A stretch of DNA of 64,000 bases from Anisakis pegreffii (GCA_035041965.1 JAPYMA010000120.1:111812-175811); one strand, 5' to 3'. Shown: positions 51,601 through 62,120, numbered from the stretch's first letter. Made by a program: numbers and translations. Notes: generated by a model from the letters alone, not told the origin.

Positions 51601-53820
51601 ATGTCTGAGAATAACCTCACCAATCATCTTATTCCTACGCCGATTTCCGCATAACTGAATGTCATTTAGATGTGCTGATATATCCACTTCACAAAGTTTC
51701 AACGCTAAACGATCGCATTCGTTGAATAGTACCAAAAATGATGCACCTCTATATCTATTCCATCGCATCTCAAATAAAATAACAAAAACATTTTAAATCA
51801 CTGTTTCATCGAACATAATGATTCATTCACCGTCCTCAAAGCAGGCGTATTAAATAAACGATGTAACTAATAAGGAATACCCGATGAAATCCATCTTTTT
51901 TCCAAAGTAACAAGGTAAGTCTTCGGTAAAAACTAATGCGATATTGAACAAATATTCTGCAAAAGATGCTTGAATTCCTGTGAAAAACTAGCTGAAGCTA
52001 AACAGAAAACCAGCGCAATCACACAAAAACAATGAGTGATACTACAAACCAAAGTTCGACGAATGTATAACATAATGAGAAGATATCCAAGTTGTGCATG
52101 TAATAACTGCTCACGAGTTCTTTCGTTTAAGGCATACGTATCCGCAATCTCATCAAATATGCTTTCCAATTCTTTTTTACGCCATTTTGTTGTGACAAAA
52201 TCTGGATGATTCTTCAACAGATGCGTTAAAATGATTCTCAAATCATTCATTTTCATTCCACGTTTTCTTAGTCTGATCGCTTTTGGTGCTCGATCAAGCA
52301 TACACATCAGAAGCGATTCAGCTTCATCCGGCACCCAACTCTTGCCACTAGATGACTTTCTTCTGATGTTATCCTTCAAACAATAAAATTTCATCAATCC
52401 AGTCAAACATATTGATATAATTTCGCATGATACTCCAACAGATTACTGAATGTGACACCCAAAAAAATATCATCGCGAACGCACATCACAATGACTGATG
52501 TAAACAAGCATCATCAAGAACACATTGCGATTCGCTTTTGCGGTGGAATATAGTCTGTCGGCAGCGTGAACTTATGCGAGTGGGAGCCGGAATTTTGAGA
52601 ACGATTGCTGAATTCAAGTGAAGACATAAAACGAGAACGGTGAAAATAAAGATAAACTGGTGGAAATGAACAACGAAAGAAAATGATAAGTGAAAGGTGC
52701 ATACAATTAGTTTAGGACACAGGTAGCTCCAATGCAATGGAGCACATCGCTGAGCAGTTATACTGGATTTTCGAACAGTTCGAACATCACCAATACGATC
52801 CCATGCGGCACGCAACTAAAACCAGAAATCAGAAATGGATAGCAGTTCCACAGAATCCATACCTTTCATTTGTTCACATACGTCATTTCCAGCCAAGCTA
52901 TAGATTTTTTGCAGCAAATAAACAACTATCCACAGTTAAGTTCATCGTAAAACAGTTTCACTAGATACTGATAAAAATTCGACGTTATGTTTGAGGTAAC
53001 TATTTACCTTAGATGGATAAAAATTCATAATAATAAGAAATTAAACAGAGCAACAAAGAACCTGTTTTCTGCCCTTATCATCGCAAATGTTTGCCATTGA
53101 TAGAACTGGCCATTCGCTCGAAACTGCACGCATAAAATCAGTGTCTTTCCGTCGATTAGTTCGAAAACGTAAACTCTGAAAAGAGCAGTCCAGAACCTCT
53201 TCTTGAACAGTATCTGACATTTGCGTCGAAGTGCCTTCATGATTGCTCATCCAACACTCGTTGTCTTTGATTCTTCGCAACATCAATTCAACTATTCGTT
53301 CGCATTTCGTCAGATTCTTTGTCGACACGAAACTTTTTCTTTTCGCCTAAATTCACAGTGATCAATAGCAACTGAGCAGTATCATGCTCAATACCTGCAT
53401 GAATAGAGAAGCTAAATGGAGGCATTTAGCTCTCAAATGCATATTCCACATCATTCAATGCAAAATCGAACAAGCGAACCAACTCGTTCGGCTCTGGTGA
53501 GTGAGACAAACAAAAGAAACATTTCAACAAGTAAAACGCTAGAAAGCATACGGAACCAATGGCATAGCAACAGAGACACTCAAGACTGGGGCAAAAATTC
53601 TTACCTCAACACCGTTTACAATACTTTCCCAACGCTCTTTTGGCAACTGTTTGGATCGCCATTCCCAGCCATTCTCTAAATACGTGTCCAGAATAATCTG
53701 CCACCGATCTTCGCCACTGTCCATCAGGTCGTTACCAAGCACATCATCCCATTTCAATCGAATCACTTTCACAAAACGCAAATCGTCATCGACTGCCACT
53801 TCAAGCACTGTACGACGCAT
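48682..53820 (-). CDS. Gene B: uncharacterised 724-residue protein with duplicated W-rich module
   Basis: Twelve exons with fully consistent phases: 53820-53605, 53346-53062, 52815-52705, 52373-52050, 51768-51621, 51422-51238, 50994-50671, 50261-50198, 50018-49893, 49703-49542, 49202-49050, 48758-48682. The module RFVK...W-Q-I-I-x-D-T-Y-x-x-N-x-W-x-W...RW..IV occurs at residues 15-68 and 369-419. The four tryptophans have identical spacing (W40/52/54/64 and W391/403/405/415), and each module is followed by an exon starting with KRK. Residues 168-204 (AAWDRIGDV...AQRCAPLHWSYL) look Myb/SANT-like. The C-terminal third is very acidic (VDVDDDDVYGFEDVFSDNDE) and ends with lysine-rich IKKEMSE. I know no family with this layout; DNA or chromatin binding is an inference. 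The ATG lies 8 bases after an AG, 149 bases after gene A's stop, suggesting an operon. Confidence 0.7.
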
Positions 53821-53968
53821 TGCGTTCACTTCTATAGTTTTATTTCATTATGCTTTTGAACATAACGAAATAATAAGAAAACACTTCATGAATACTAATG
53901 ACATAAGCACATTCATCATCTTATGCGACTCAGTACATTATACGTCGAAGTTTCGGCACTTAGTGCCA

Positions 53969-56900
53969 TCATCGAGACTGCATCAAATCGCGAGTAAACC
54001 ACGGAAATGCTGGTTCATTTACGATCCCACAATTCTGGTATTGTGCAGAAACAATTCTTAAATTTAATCCCATCAACTGACCACTTTTTAAGCGTTCTGT
54101 TATCTCACTGTTCAGTTTCAGCTGAGCTGGATTGATGAATGGGTCAGCCGAGAGAGGGTCGTAGTAGCGGAAATCACAATAATCACTGCATCTTTCCGGC
54201 TCACAAAAATGCTCGCACTGATCCGGTATTGTAATCTTACCCGTTCCCGAAGATGATATTACCAATTTCGGTATCTAAAAATTTATGTCATTGAACGACA
54301 TCAACTGGAAGTGGTTGACAGGAACTGAACTGGTTAACGACAACTTTGAGAGAGAATTTTCGACATTTACAGAGGACTCTTTTTCGAGGCGATTACTCGG
54401 ATAGTATACTTAAGAGCTGATGAGATAATAGCACCAAGGCGATATAAACAATTGATTTCGCTTCAATGAATGTGAAAGCAAACGAATATTTCGGATTGAA
54501 GAAACACAAAAGTTGATATCCAAAGAAATGAATGAACAATCTTCAAACTAACGTTGAACAGTTCATAGCGTTCATCACGACTCGGATAAATGTGCGAACA
54601 ACCGACACAGCCATAACGTTCCTCCGACTGTTTCTCTTCATTCCAATCGCACCTTACCCATGCATAACATCTCAATTCATTATCATCTTCCTTGGACAGC
54701 AACTGTGATAACGATAACCCGGCACATGATGAGGACGACGTGGATAAGAGTCTATCGGTAGCAGCCGTTATCAACAAAGGTATCAACATATCATTACGAT
54801 TACGCGCTACCAATACCTTACTTCGATTTCTTGCTGCTTTATCTGTAAAAAGTTTGGGATCAAGCAATTTTACTGGCACTGCAAATAAGGCATTAAGCAG
54901 TATTATTGAACTAGCGCTGTTATCATTCAAACGATTGATACTATCGTCACCTTAGCGCATATGTTCTCTTAATTGTTTCAAAATTTTGAGGATGTCAAAA
55001 TTGATCGCATCGTGATCATTCAGTTATAATTCAAATATAACCCATAGATTGCGTTTCTCTGACATGAACATATTCAATACTCACAATCACTATGCAATTA
55101 ACCAATAAAACCAACGAAAACCTTGCTTTTGTTGATTCTTCTCTTCGAGCATCATCTGATTCTTACGGCGATGGATTTGCACATGTCTCAACATTGAGTC
55201 AGTGTATCTGTAGCTACAATTGAACTCTTTCACACATTCACCAATACGACATCGTGCCACGAACCTCGGTCTCAACTGACCTGTGGCTATTCCACCTTTT
55301 GGCATACACAAAATGAAGTGATTCCAATATGCACCTCTCTGTCTGAATGGTGGCTTGATCGGGATAAGCCATTCATACTTCTTACCAGAACTCTTTATCC
55401 AATTGCTTTTCTTAATACCATTATCAGCTGCCCATTGTTCATTGGAACGACTGAATATTTCAAATGCTGAATCAACACTTTGTTCGAATTCACCAGTAGC
55501 ATTGGGGTTATCATTATTGTCCGAAGCATTCACTGCAGTTGACGCACAACTGACGTCGTTTCTTAGCGTTTGTTCACTATCATTCCCGGTCAAACTGTTT
55601 GAAGAAGCATCATCTGAAACAAATTTCAAACAATACCTGACAACATTCATACGTATATGTTTAACAGATGGCTAACACATAGCTCAGACCCAGTGTAAGT
55701 CTCAGCCCGAACGTGATTCATCTTGATAATATATTCTGATTACTGCTACTAGGTAACTTAAATCAAAAATTTTATTTGACACTATCGGAAACTGAAAAAT
55801 AAGATCAGGAACAAATAAGGGTTGGTTTGATTCCAGCAGCAAATACCTATATTTGCTTGTTTTCAGGTGCAAAACTGTTCAGATGACCCAATCTTCAACT
55901 CTATTTACATTTGAATAAATGAGAAAGAAAAGATCGCACAGCACAAATCAATCAAAGTTCAATTCGAATAAACGAATGAGTTTCAAAAAATTAGAAACCG
56001 TTTTGGGAGTCATCATCCACTGATGACTGATGACGACTTCGAGCAATATTAAGGATAAGATTTGTTTGTTTTGGAGGCCTTTCATGCGACAGAGCATGCA
56101 TAAGCATTTCCTTCGTATAGTTTTTGTTGCCATGGGGAAAGGAAAACTCTCGATTGCATTCTTCAACGCGACAACGTACCACTCGTACGAGGTCAGCGCT
56201 TGCAGTTCCCTTCGTAGATTCAACTGACACCGACGAGGGTTGTGCACATATATCAAAATATGACCAAGCATTCAGACGCGGTTGATTTCGTCGTTTGCCT
56301 TTCCTTGCCTTCATCGAACGATCGCTGTTTAGTGATGATCGATTCTTAGCATTATCAGCTGTTGGCGAAGGTGTTAATAGTAAGTTAACAGGCAATTGAT
56401 TATCGATCGCTGAATTTGATGTTGACGGATGACACTTCATCGAACAGACGTTCTCTTCATCACATGCTTCAACACAACAACTCATTAGTTTCTGAGCATT
56501 TTGAGCATCAACTTTTAATGAGCAAAAATAAGCTTAACTCATGAAGTCGATTACAGTCTTTCGATTGATCAAAAGATTCTCAGTTTCACACTGAGATTAT
56601 TTCCAAAAGCGATAATTATTCATGAGTCGCACAATTTGTTCTCGATTTTGCGAGTTCAGTTAAGTTACATCAATTTATATCCCTAATCATTACAACGAGC
56701 CATCACCATGTGAACAATAGAATAAGAGTCGAAACATTGAGAAAAATAATCTAATATCAAATGGAACATTAAAGGAGAGAATGTTCTAATTGCTTACTTT
56801 GAAGTGTACCATTTCCGTCATTGAATAAACGATCAGTAATACTTGTATGGTTGCTTACGACATCACAGGTTTCAATGATACGTGAAATATTTTTGTCATT

Positions 56901-58097
56901 TGAGCTATCCTCAGTGATTATATCGTTAGCATCACTTCTATGCGGCGATTCATCTTCATCGTTTTGATTAAAGTTTGTTGTTTGCAACTCAGTGACTGGA
57001 CTATTCGAATCCGAACATTGCCACACATCTTTGCATATATCTCCAAAACATCGTTGCAATTCTCCGGAAAATATTCGCCTAGCATGCGAAACTGATTGTG
57101 CCATCCTTTGATTTTTTGCTGCGTTCTTTACTTGTGGGACACGAAATTTTTGATTTTCAGACAGAAGGTCACCATTTTCAACACTATTTCGTTCATTCTT
57201 CATAGTTATATTGTCGTTTCCAGCATCGTTTCCAATAGCTCCGTCCGCACTTTGATGACTATCTGCAGTCATTTTTGCACCACTCATCTGATCATTTAGT
57301 ATACTAATCAGATCGTTACCCACACCTTTTGCATCTTCATTCCACATAGCACTCGCTTCATTCATCCTTGATGAGCATACCGCCGCTTCTTCGTCATTTG
57401 ATTCCAATCTATCCACATCACAGCCATCATCTAAATCACAAAAAATGAAAGCAGTAGTTGCGTTTCATTCAAATTTCATTCATAATGGTGCCTTGCACAT
57501 ACCACAAACGTTAGATGAACATATTCAAAAACTTAAAGTAATGTAGCCATTTCAGTCACATTTTATGTGGGAAATGAGAAAAAAAACTAGAACTAGGTAA
57601 AAAAAACATCTAGGCGTGTTACAAATTCAGTGATTTCGCAAAAATTCGAACAGTTGCTCAGAAACATGTTATCTTGGTTGAGCATTCGGTAGTTTTGAAG
57701 AAAATTAAAAGCAGAACTTGAAAGACGCTAAACAAAGGAGGCAACAGATCGGGCAAACTAAAAGAGTAAATTTTGCGCTGGTGGACTCTTTTGGGAAAGC
57801 CAAAAAGAAAAGAAGAACGATGGAGTTCGTAAGGTCATGCAATATTCAAAGAATTGAATATGCGTATTAAGAAATGGTTCGAGAGAAGTAATGAGACTAA
57901 TTGAACGTACCAATTTTACGCTTACGATCTTTTGGGTTCAGTATGTTCGAAGGTGATAATGCGGCTGCGGCGATATCACTGCTTCCTTGGGCGCAGTCAA
58001 TCGGTGGTTTTGCTTGTTTCTTTCTGGATTGCTTCACACTTCCCCGCGCCGGAATCTTTCGAATGAAACATGCCGAGTTCAAAAATAACTCGCTCAT
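53969..58097 (-). CDS. Gene A: uncharacterised 791-residue zinc-finger protein
   Basis: Six exons join in phase: 58097-57911, 57430-56798, 56466-55999, 55613-55122, 54842-54553, 54274-53969. After a basic, low-complexity N-terminus and a Ser/Asn/Asp-rich region, two related units appear: W-S-Y-F-D-I-C...VRCRVEECNREF...HALSH (about residues 341-402) and W-N-H-F-I-L-C...ARCRIGECVKEF...HVQIH (about 526-577). Each ends in a C-x4-C-x(16-19)-H-x3-H finger. A third Cys cluster (CYAWVRCDW...CVGCSH) and a Cys-rich patch (CEHFCEPERCSDYCDF) follow. The C-terminus ends TRDLMQSR, stop. The fingers suggest nucleic-acid binding; the function is otherwise unknown. The third exon could start 25 bases earlier if an exon is missing before it. 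Only about 150 bases separate it from gene B. Confidence 0.65.
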
Positions 58098-59884
58098 TTC
58101 GAATATCCACACCTTAAGTGACGCTTCAGTAATAAACAATGGAGACTCTGTGAAGAAGCATTATCAGCACTTGACCAATTGAGCTTCTTCATTCGTTTCA
58201 TTTTTGCTACATAACACGATCTGAACAATCTCATCGAAACGATGGCTTTCTAATACTGATTTGACAAAATGTATTGATGACAATGAATGCATAAAACTAT
58301 CAACTACTTACATATGTTTGTTTCTAAACGTCCTCGCGGTTTTGAACACCAACCTCCAAATGCCGCCTATTCCCTAGAGTTGGATAAATGCAATGAATAC
58401 GGATCTACACACTTCTCCCTGATATTCCAGATCCACTTCAATTGAAAATACACATTCCCGTTGCTGAAAGCAACAATATGAATACTTGCCAACTCCAAAT
58501 ATCGAGACGAATGCTAAGAAAATCGCTCGTTTGGATTATTGAAAAAATGGATAGATCGCGAAGTGTCAACGTTTTTCTGCGTTGTTCAATTTTTTGCGTG
58601 AAATAAAGATATCGCAATGCAAAAAAAACTATCAAGGAGAGTAATTTGCGAATTTGATTCGAATGATGCAAAACATTTCTTATACCTAAAACATCAACCT
58701 GAAATTTGAAACCCGCCTGAATTGGATATGCACAATTACTACCACTTGTTAAGGGTCAATTCAACCTTTGAGAGTACTTTTCATCGTTTCTTAATCCTCG
58801 TTATTCATCATTTCCATTAATAGGTATAAAATTCTGGATAGTGAAAATCTTTTGCTTGGTCATTATTGTTGAGAAGTTGATGGATAAAATTTGATGGTGT
58901 TCATCGATTTAGGAGGATTTAACTCTTATTTAACACAAGATTGGTTTGTCAGAAAGAGTTTGGTGAGCCATTTCTTCGGAAATGTCGTATCTCGTCGCTT
59001 CTATATTTTAAAATTCCTCGAGCCGGAGCGAATATTTCTTTCTTGTTATCACTCGCTCAGTTTATTCGTTTCATAAAACTTCATGTCATCAGTGACTCAA
59101 TAAACAGCCACTCATAGCGATCACCGTTTGCATCGTGTATCACGATTATTAGGATTATTCGATCAGTTAGAAATGATGCGTAATTGCGAATATTATAGTT
59201 GTTTGCATTATCGGTAAAGTTGGATTTATGAATACCTTCGCTTTCAGCACATGTGCTCGTCATCAGGGGAGCGTCGGAAACATGTTTATTGAATTCGACG
59301 TTTGACGACGCATTGTGTCGAGTAAGTACCTCATTTCAGAAATTAATTTTATCGCGATATTTTGGGATTTTGTTTCTATTATCGGATAGAAATTTATATC
59401 TGTTAAAGTTTAATGAGCATTCTGGTAGTCTCCATTATTTTGTGACTTTTTGACAGGATATTGTTGGTTGACTAAATGATGACGTTGCATTTTACAGAAA
59501 CATGGGCAATTAACCTAAATGCCCCATACCCATCCTCACGGTTCAATAGCAAGCCGTGTTGCAAGATCCCTAACGGCCACGATTTATGCAAAGGCCTGAA
59601 AGGGAACAAGTTATACAGGGGCCGTATTGGCCAATTTGGATGAAGTGTGTATCTTCACAAACTCATTCAATGTTAGCTTTTAACTTCCATTTTCCTTTCA
59701 TTTTTTCACACTTCCATTTTATTCTCTTATTGACCAAACTTACAACGATGATACAGAAGATATGAAAGTCGTATGACTGAGCTTAAACCTCAGCATAGGC
59801 CTTAGGCTCTCGTGTCTTTATTCATTATTACCGTTATTCTCTGTTGTGAATGTCAAATAATTTGAAGTGCAAATTTCCTTTCAG
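58098..59884. other. Spacer upstream of gene A
   Basis: Probably holds the gene A promoter. An acceptor-like AAG lies just before its ATG. A possible plus-strand exon 59249-59320 (TTTCAG before, GTAAGTACC after) has no partner. From about 59500 small GC-rich stems begin, for example GGGCA/TGCCC at 59504-59524 and CACGG/CCGTG at 59537-59558. The stretch 59497-59636 is open in one frame and encodes Pro/Cys/Lys-rich text, but ends in an in-frame TGA. Confidence 0.4.
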
Positions 59885-60368
59885 ATTGGTTATCTCAAAT
59901 AGGGTGATGCTCAGCCACACCCTACCGGATTTGGACATACCGGACATGGCGCAAATTATGGCGCGTCAATTAATGACGCGCGTGGATGTGGCAACCGACG
60001 GCAGCAATTTTTTTTATTGGGGGGGAGTTTGTCGGCCATCACGCGGGGATTTTCGTTCAACCCAGCCGTTCGGTGGAGGGTTAGGCAAGAGCCCTCTTGG
60101 AAATGGGTAAGTATTTTGGTTTTTCATTTTGATTCCATTCTTTGTTTTATGTTATGCTGACTTTACATGGAATTTATGTCGTACTTTAGAGAAAATACTT
60201 TCGGTGATTTATTGTGAAATGATGGTGATATTTATAATTGCGGTGCTTTCATTTTGCAGATTTTACCGAGCCCATTGCAATGGGCATGACGATGTAGAGG
60301 CCACAAGCGGCCGATTTTCATATGGGTCACAAGCGACCCTTTTTCAATTAGTGTTTTTTTTGTTTTGA
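59885..60368 (+). CDS. Two possible exons of an unknown protein in the hairpin island
   Basis: 59885-60106 is bounded by TTTCAG and GTAAGTATT and is open for 74 codons (LPDLDIPDMAQIMARQLM, FFYWGGVCRPSRGDF, GGGLGKSPLGN). It joins in phase to 60260-60368 (TTTTGCAG before), which reads FYRAHCNGHDDVEATSGRFS and ends in TGA. Ideal splice signals and GC-rich coding favour a real transcript. Against this, there is no start exon, no recognised domain, and the same bases form several hairpins. The intervening 60107-60259 is T-rich. Confidence 0.35.
59961..59981. repeat. Perfect hairpin GCGCGTCA / TGACGCGC
   Basis: An 8-bp stem around the loop ATTAA, inside a longer partial stem (CCACA near 59915 with TGTGG near 59987). 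Confidence 0.85.
60270..60339. repeat. Palindrome and twin ACAAGC-loop hairpins
   Basis: 60270-60285 is the 16-bp perfect palindrome GCCCATTGCAATGGGC. 60299-60312 is GGCC-ACAAGC-GGCC and 60324-60339 is GGGTC-ACAAGC-GACCC: different stems with an identical six-base loop. Confidence 0.9.
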
Positions 60369-60740
60369 ATTATTTACATCCTTTTGATATTATTTTTGAA
60401 TATGTTATGAAGATTTTTTTCGATGAGGAAATGACTTTTTTTGATCAAAAAAATTTTCGATTAAAAAAAAACTCGATGAAGAAATTATATTTTTCGAACA
60501 TTTTTCGTCATTTTGAAGTTGTTTTTTTTGTCGTCGTCATCACATCCGAAAAATTTTTTGTCATCGAATTCGCATTTTAAAAATTTTTTGCTTTTTATTT
60601 CGTCTTTATAATGTTGAAATTTATATTGTGCAGTTATTTTTGAAGTTTTTGCAGTGATTTTATTTGTGATTTTTTAATTGATGTTTTGTTAATGATGTTT
60701 TTATTTTTGGTTTTTTAATTGATGTTTTTTGATGTATGAA

Positions 60741-60752
60741 CCTAGGCCTAGG
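60741..60752. repeat. Perfect palindrome CCTAGGCCTAGG
   Basis: A 12-bp palindrome 24 bases before the inverted-copy element at 60776. It contains CTAG, the core of the loops of the larger hairpins downstream. Confidence 0.85.
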
Positions 60753-60775
60753 GAGATTATTGTTTTTGTGTTGCT

Positions 60776-60830
60776 TTTTGTATGATTATAAGGGGGTAGT
60801 AGCGGGTGAGTGACTACCTCTAGAAGGTAG
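60776..60830 (-). repeat. Hairpin element, left inverted copy (CGGGTGA at 60803-60809)
   Basis: A 55-base segment matching the reverse complement of 61906-61960 at 43 positions without gaps; 11 of the 12 differences are transitions. It carries the complement of TCACCCG and, read on the minus strand, a CTACCT-TCTAG-AGGTAG stem-loop. Confidence 0.8.
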
Positions 60831-61017
60831 CCATTGTTATTATTTTTTTATTGTTGTGATTTTCATGAGTGTTTTTGGTGTTTCTGATTGTTTTTTTTGT
60901 TTATTTCGTTAAATAAAATTTTCAATGTTTTTGATGTTTTGCAGTGTTGTGTTTTTTATTATGATTTTTGATGTTTTACAATATTTTATTTTTGTCATGT
61001 TTTTTGATTATGTACAA

Positions 61018-61185
61018 TGTGCCTTTAATTATGTTTATTATGTTTTTGTTATGTGTAATGTGTTCTTAATTATGCTTATTATGTCTTTATTATGTACAAT
61101 GTGTCTTTAATTATGTTTGTTATGTTTTTAATATGTGTATTGTGTCTTTAATTATTTATGCTTATTATGTTTTTATTATGTTCAA
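61018..61185 (+). repeat. Four tandem units of about 41 bp
   Basis: Units start at 61018, 61059, 61100 and 61141 (the last is 45 bases). Each reads TGTG(C/T)(C/T)(T/C)TTAATTATG, then TTATTATGTTTTT, then ATATGTG-AA-like text. This is the T-rich core of the island. Confidence 0.8.
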
Positions 61186-61330
61186 TATGCCTTTGATATG
61201 TGTGTTGTTTAATATATTTTGCAACGTGTTTGTTATGTTGTGTTCAATGTTTATGCGTTTGTTTATTTTATGTTTTCAATATTTTGCAATGTGTTTTTTC
61301 TGTGTTGCGTTATTTGTATTGTGTATTTCT

Positions 61331-61429
61331 TGTGTGTTCCAAAAACACACAATTGCTGGGGGCTGGCTGGAGGGTGGTGGGTGGGACAGTTGAGCCGGCC
61401 AACTGATGAGTATTCTGAAAAATACTCAT
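61331..61429. repeat. Three hairpins around a G-quadruplex-like tract
   Basis: 61331-61351 pairs TGTGTGTT with AACACACA. 61388-61404 pairs AGTTG with CAACT around AGCCGGC. 61406-61429 pairs ATGAGTATT with AATACTCAT around CTGAAA. Between the first two, 61358-61385 has the runs GGGGG, GGG, GGG and GGG. Confidence 0.8.
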
Positions 61430-61630
61430 TATTTTATTTACTATTATGTTATTTTATTTATTGTTGTGTTCAATATGTTTATGTTTGTGTTTTTTATATG
61501 TTCAATATGTTTTCTAATGTTTTCTGTTTCTCTTTATTATTGGCCTATGTGACGACCTTTGGTAGTTTATTGTTTTATTAAGTTTATTAATAATTATTCC
61601 TAATTTATAATATTTTAATTGATACTTTCA

Positions 61631-61700
61631 AAAATAAAAGATAATGTATGCTAACGTGTCCTAGACACGTTAGCATTCACCCGACATTATCTTTTATTTT
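61631..61700. repeat. 70-base bulged palindrome with TCACCCG
   Basis: Outer arms 61631-61647 and 61684-61700 are perfectly complementary (17 bp). Inner arms 61648-61660 and 61664-61676 are perfect (13 bp) around CTA. The only unpaired bases beside the loop are TCACCCG at 61677-61683, on the 3' side between inner and outer stems. Confidence 0.95.
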
Positions 61701-61884
61701 CATCCAATTTTTTTTATTCATTCAAAATTGCCGACCCTCTTGATAGGGGTGATTTGATGTTTATTTTTAAAATGTCTATTTGATTATTTTGATTTGCTTC
61801 CACCCTTTCGAGGATTTCTTTCGTCAAATATTTTGTCTTTTTTGTGGGATGAAGTCATGTCCTGAAGATAGGACAGTATAAATT

Positions 61885-61950
61885 CTATAGGGGATCAGTA
61901 CGTGACTGCTTTCTAGGAGCGGTCACTCACCCGGTACTGTCCCTCTATAG
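61885..61950 (+). repeat. 66-base hairpin with TCACCCG bulge
   Basis: The outer stem runs CTATAG-GGGA-CAGTAC against GTACTG-TCCC-CTATAG with two single-base bulges. The inner stem is GTGACTGCT with AGCGGTCAC (one G-T pair). The loop is TTCTAGG, and TCACCCG (61927-61933) is unpaired between the inner and outer 3' arms. Same layout as 61631-61700 with unrelated stem sequence. Confidence 0.9.
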
Positions 61951-61960
61951 TCATACAAAA
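61906..61960 (+). repeat. Hairpin element, right inverted copy
   Basis: Inverted partner of 60776-60830, overlapping the 66-base hairpin and extending to TCATACAAAA. Together the copies bracket 1.18 kb and may be termini of one element. Confidence 0.8.
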
Positions 61961-62120
61961 TTGTTTCATCATTTTATTTGCTGATTTCAAACGTTTATTT
62001 TGATTATTATTTTGTCGTTATGTAACATTGTCACATATGTAACATTGTCGTCACATAGGCCAGTTATTCTTTTTTTGTTTCACTAGTCTTTTGTGCCTAA
62101 CTTTAATAAAACTTAAAATA

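Larger units (their letters stand above)
61542..62061. repeat. 15-bp perfect inverted repeat GGCCTATGTGACGAC
   Basis: 61542-61556 and 62047-62061 are exact reverse complements about 490 bases apart, on either side of both large TCACCCG hairpins. Next to the right copy, ATGTAACATTGTC is directly repeated. Confidence 0.85.
60369..62120. other. T-rich island without a recognisable gene
   Basis: The plus strand is dominated by T with G as second base, interrupted by GC-rich hairpins listed separately. Open frames here are Phe/Val/Met/Cys-rich consequences of composition. It ends about 62120, where the sequence returns to the usual mix. Confidence 0.7.

Noticed and set aside
61399..61430. CTGATGAG followed by a stem, suggesting a hammerhead ribozyme
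   Set aside because: The conserved GAAA after stem II and the cleavage-site stem are absent.
60925..61581. Phe/Val/Met/Cys-rich frames that look like membrane proteins
   Set aside because: They follow from the T/G-rich composition and tandem 41-bp units; no splice signals or domain.
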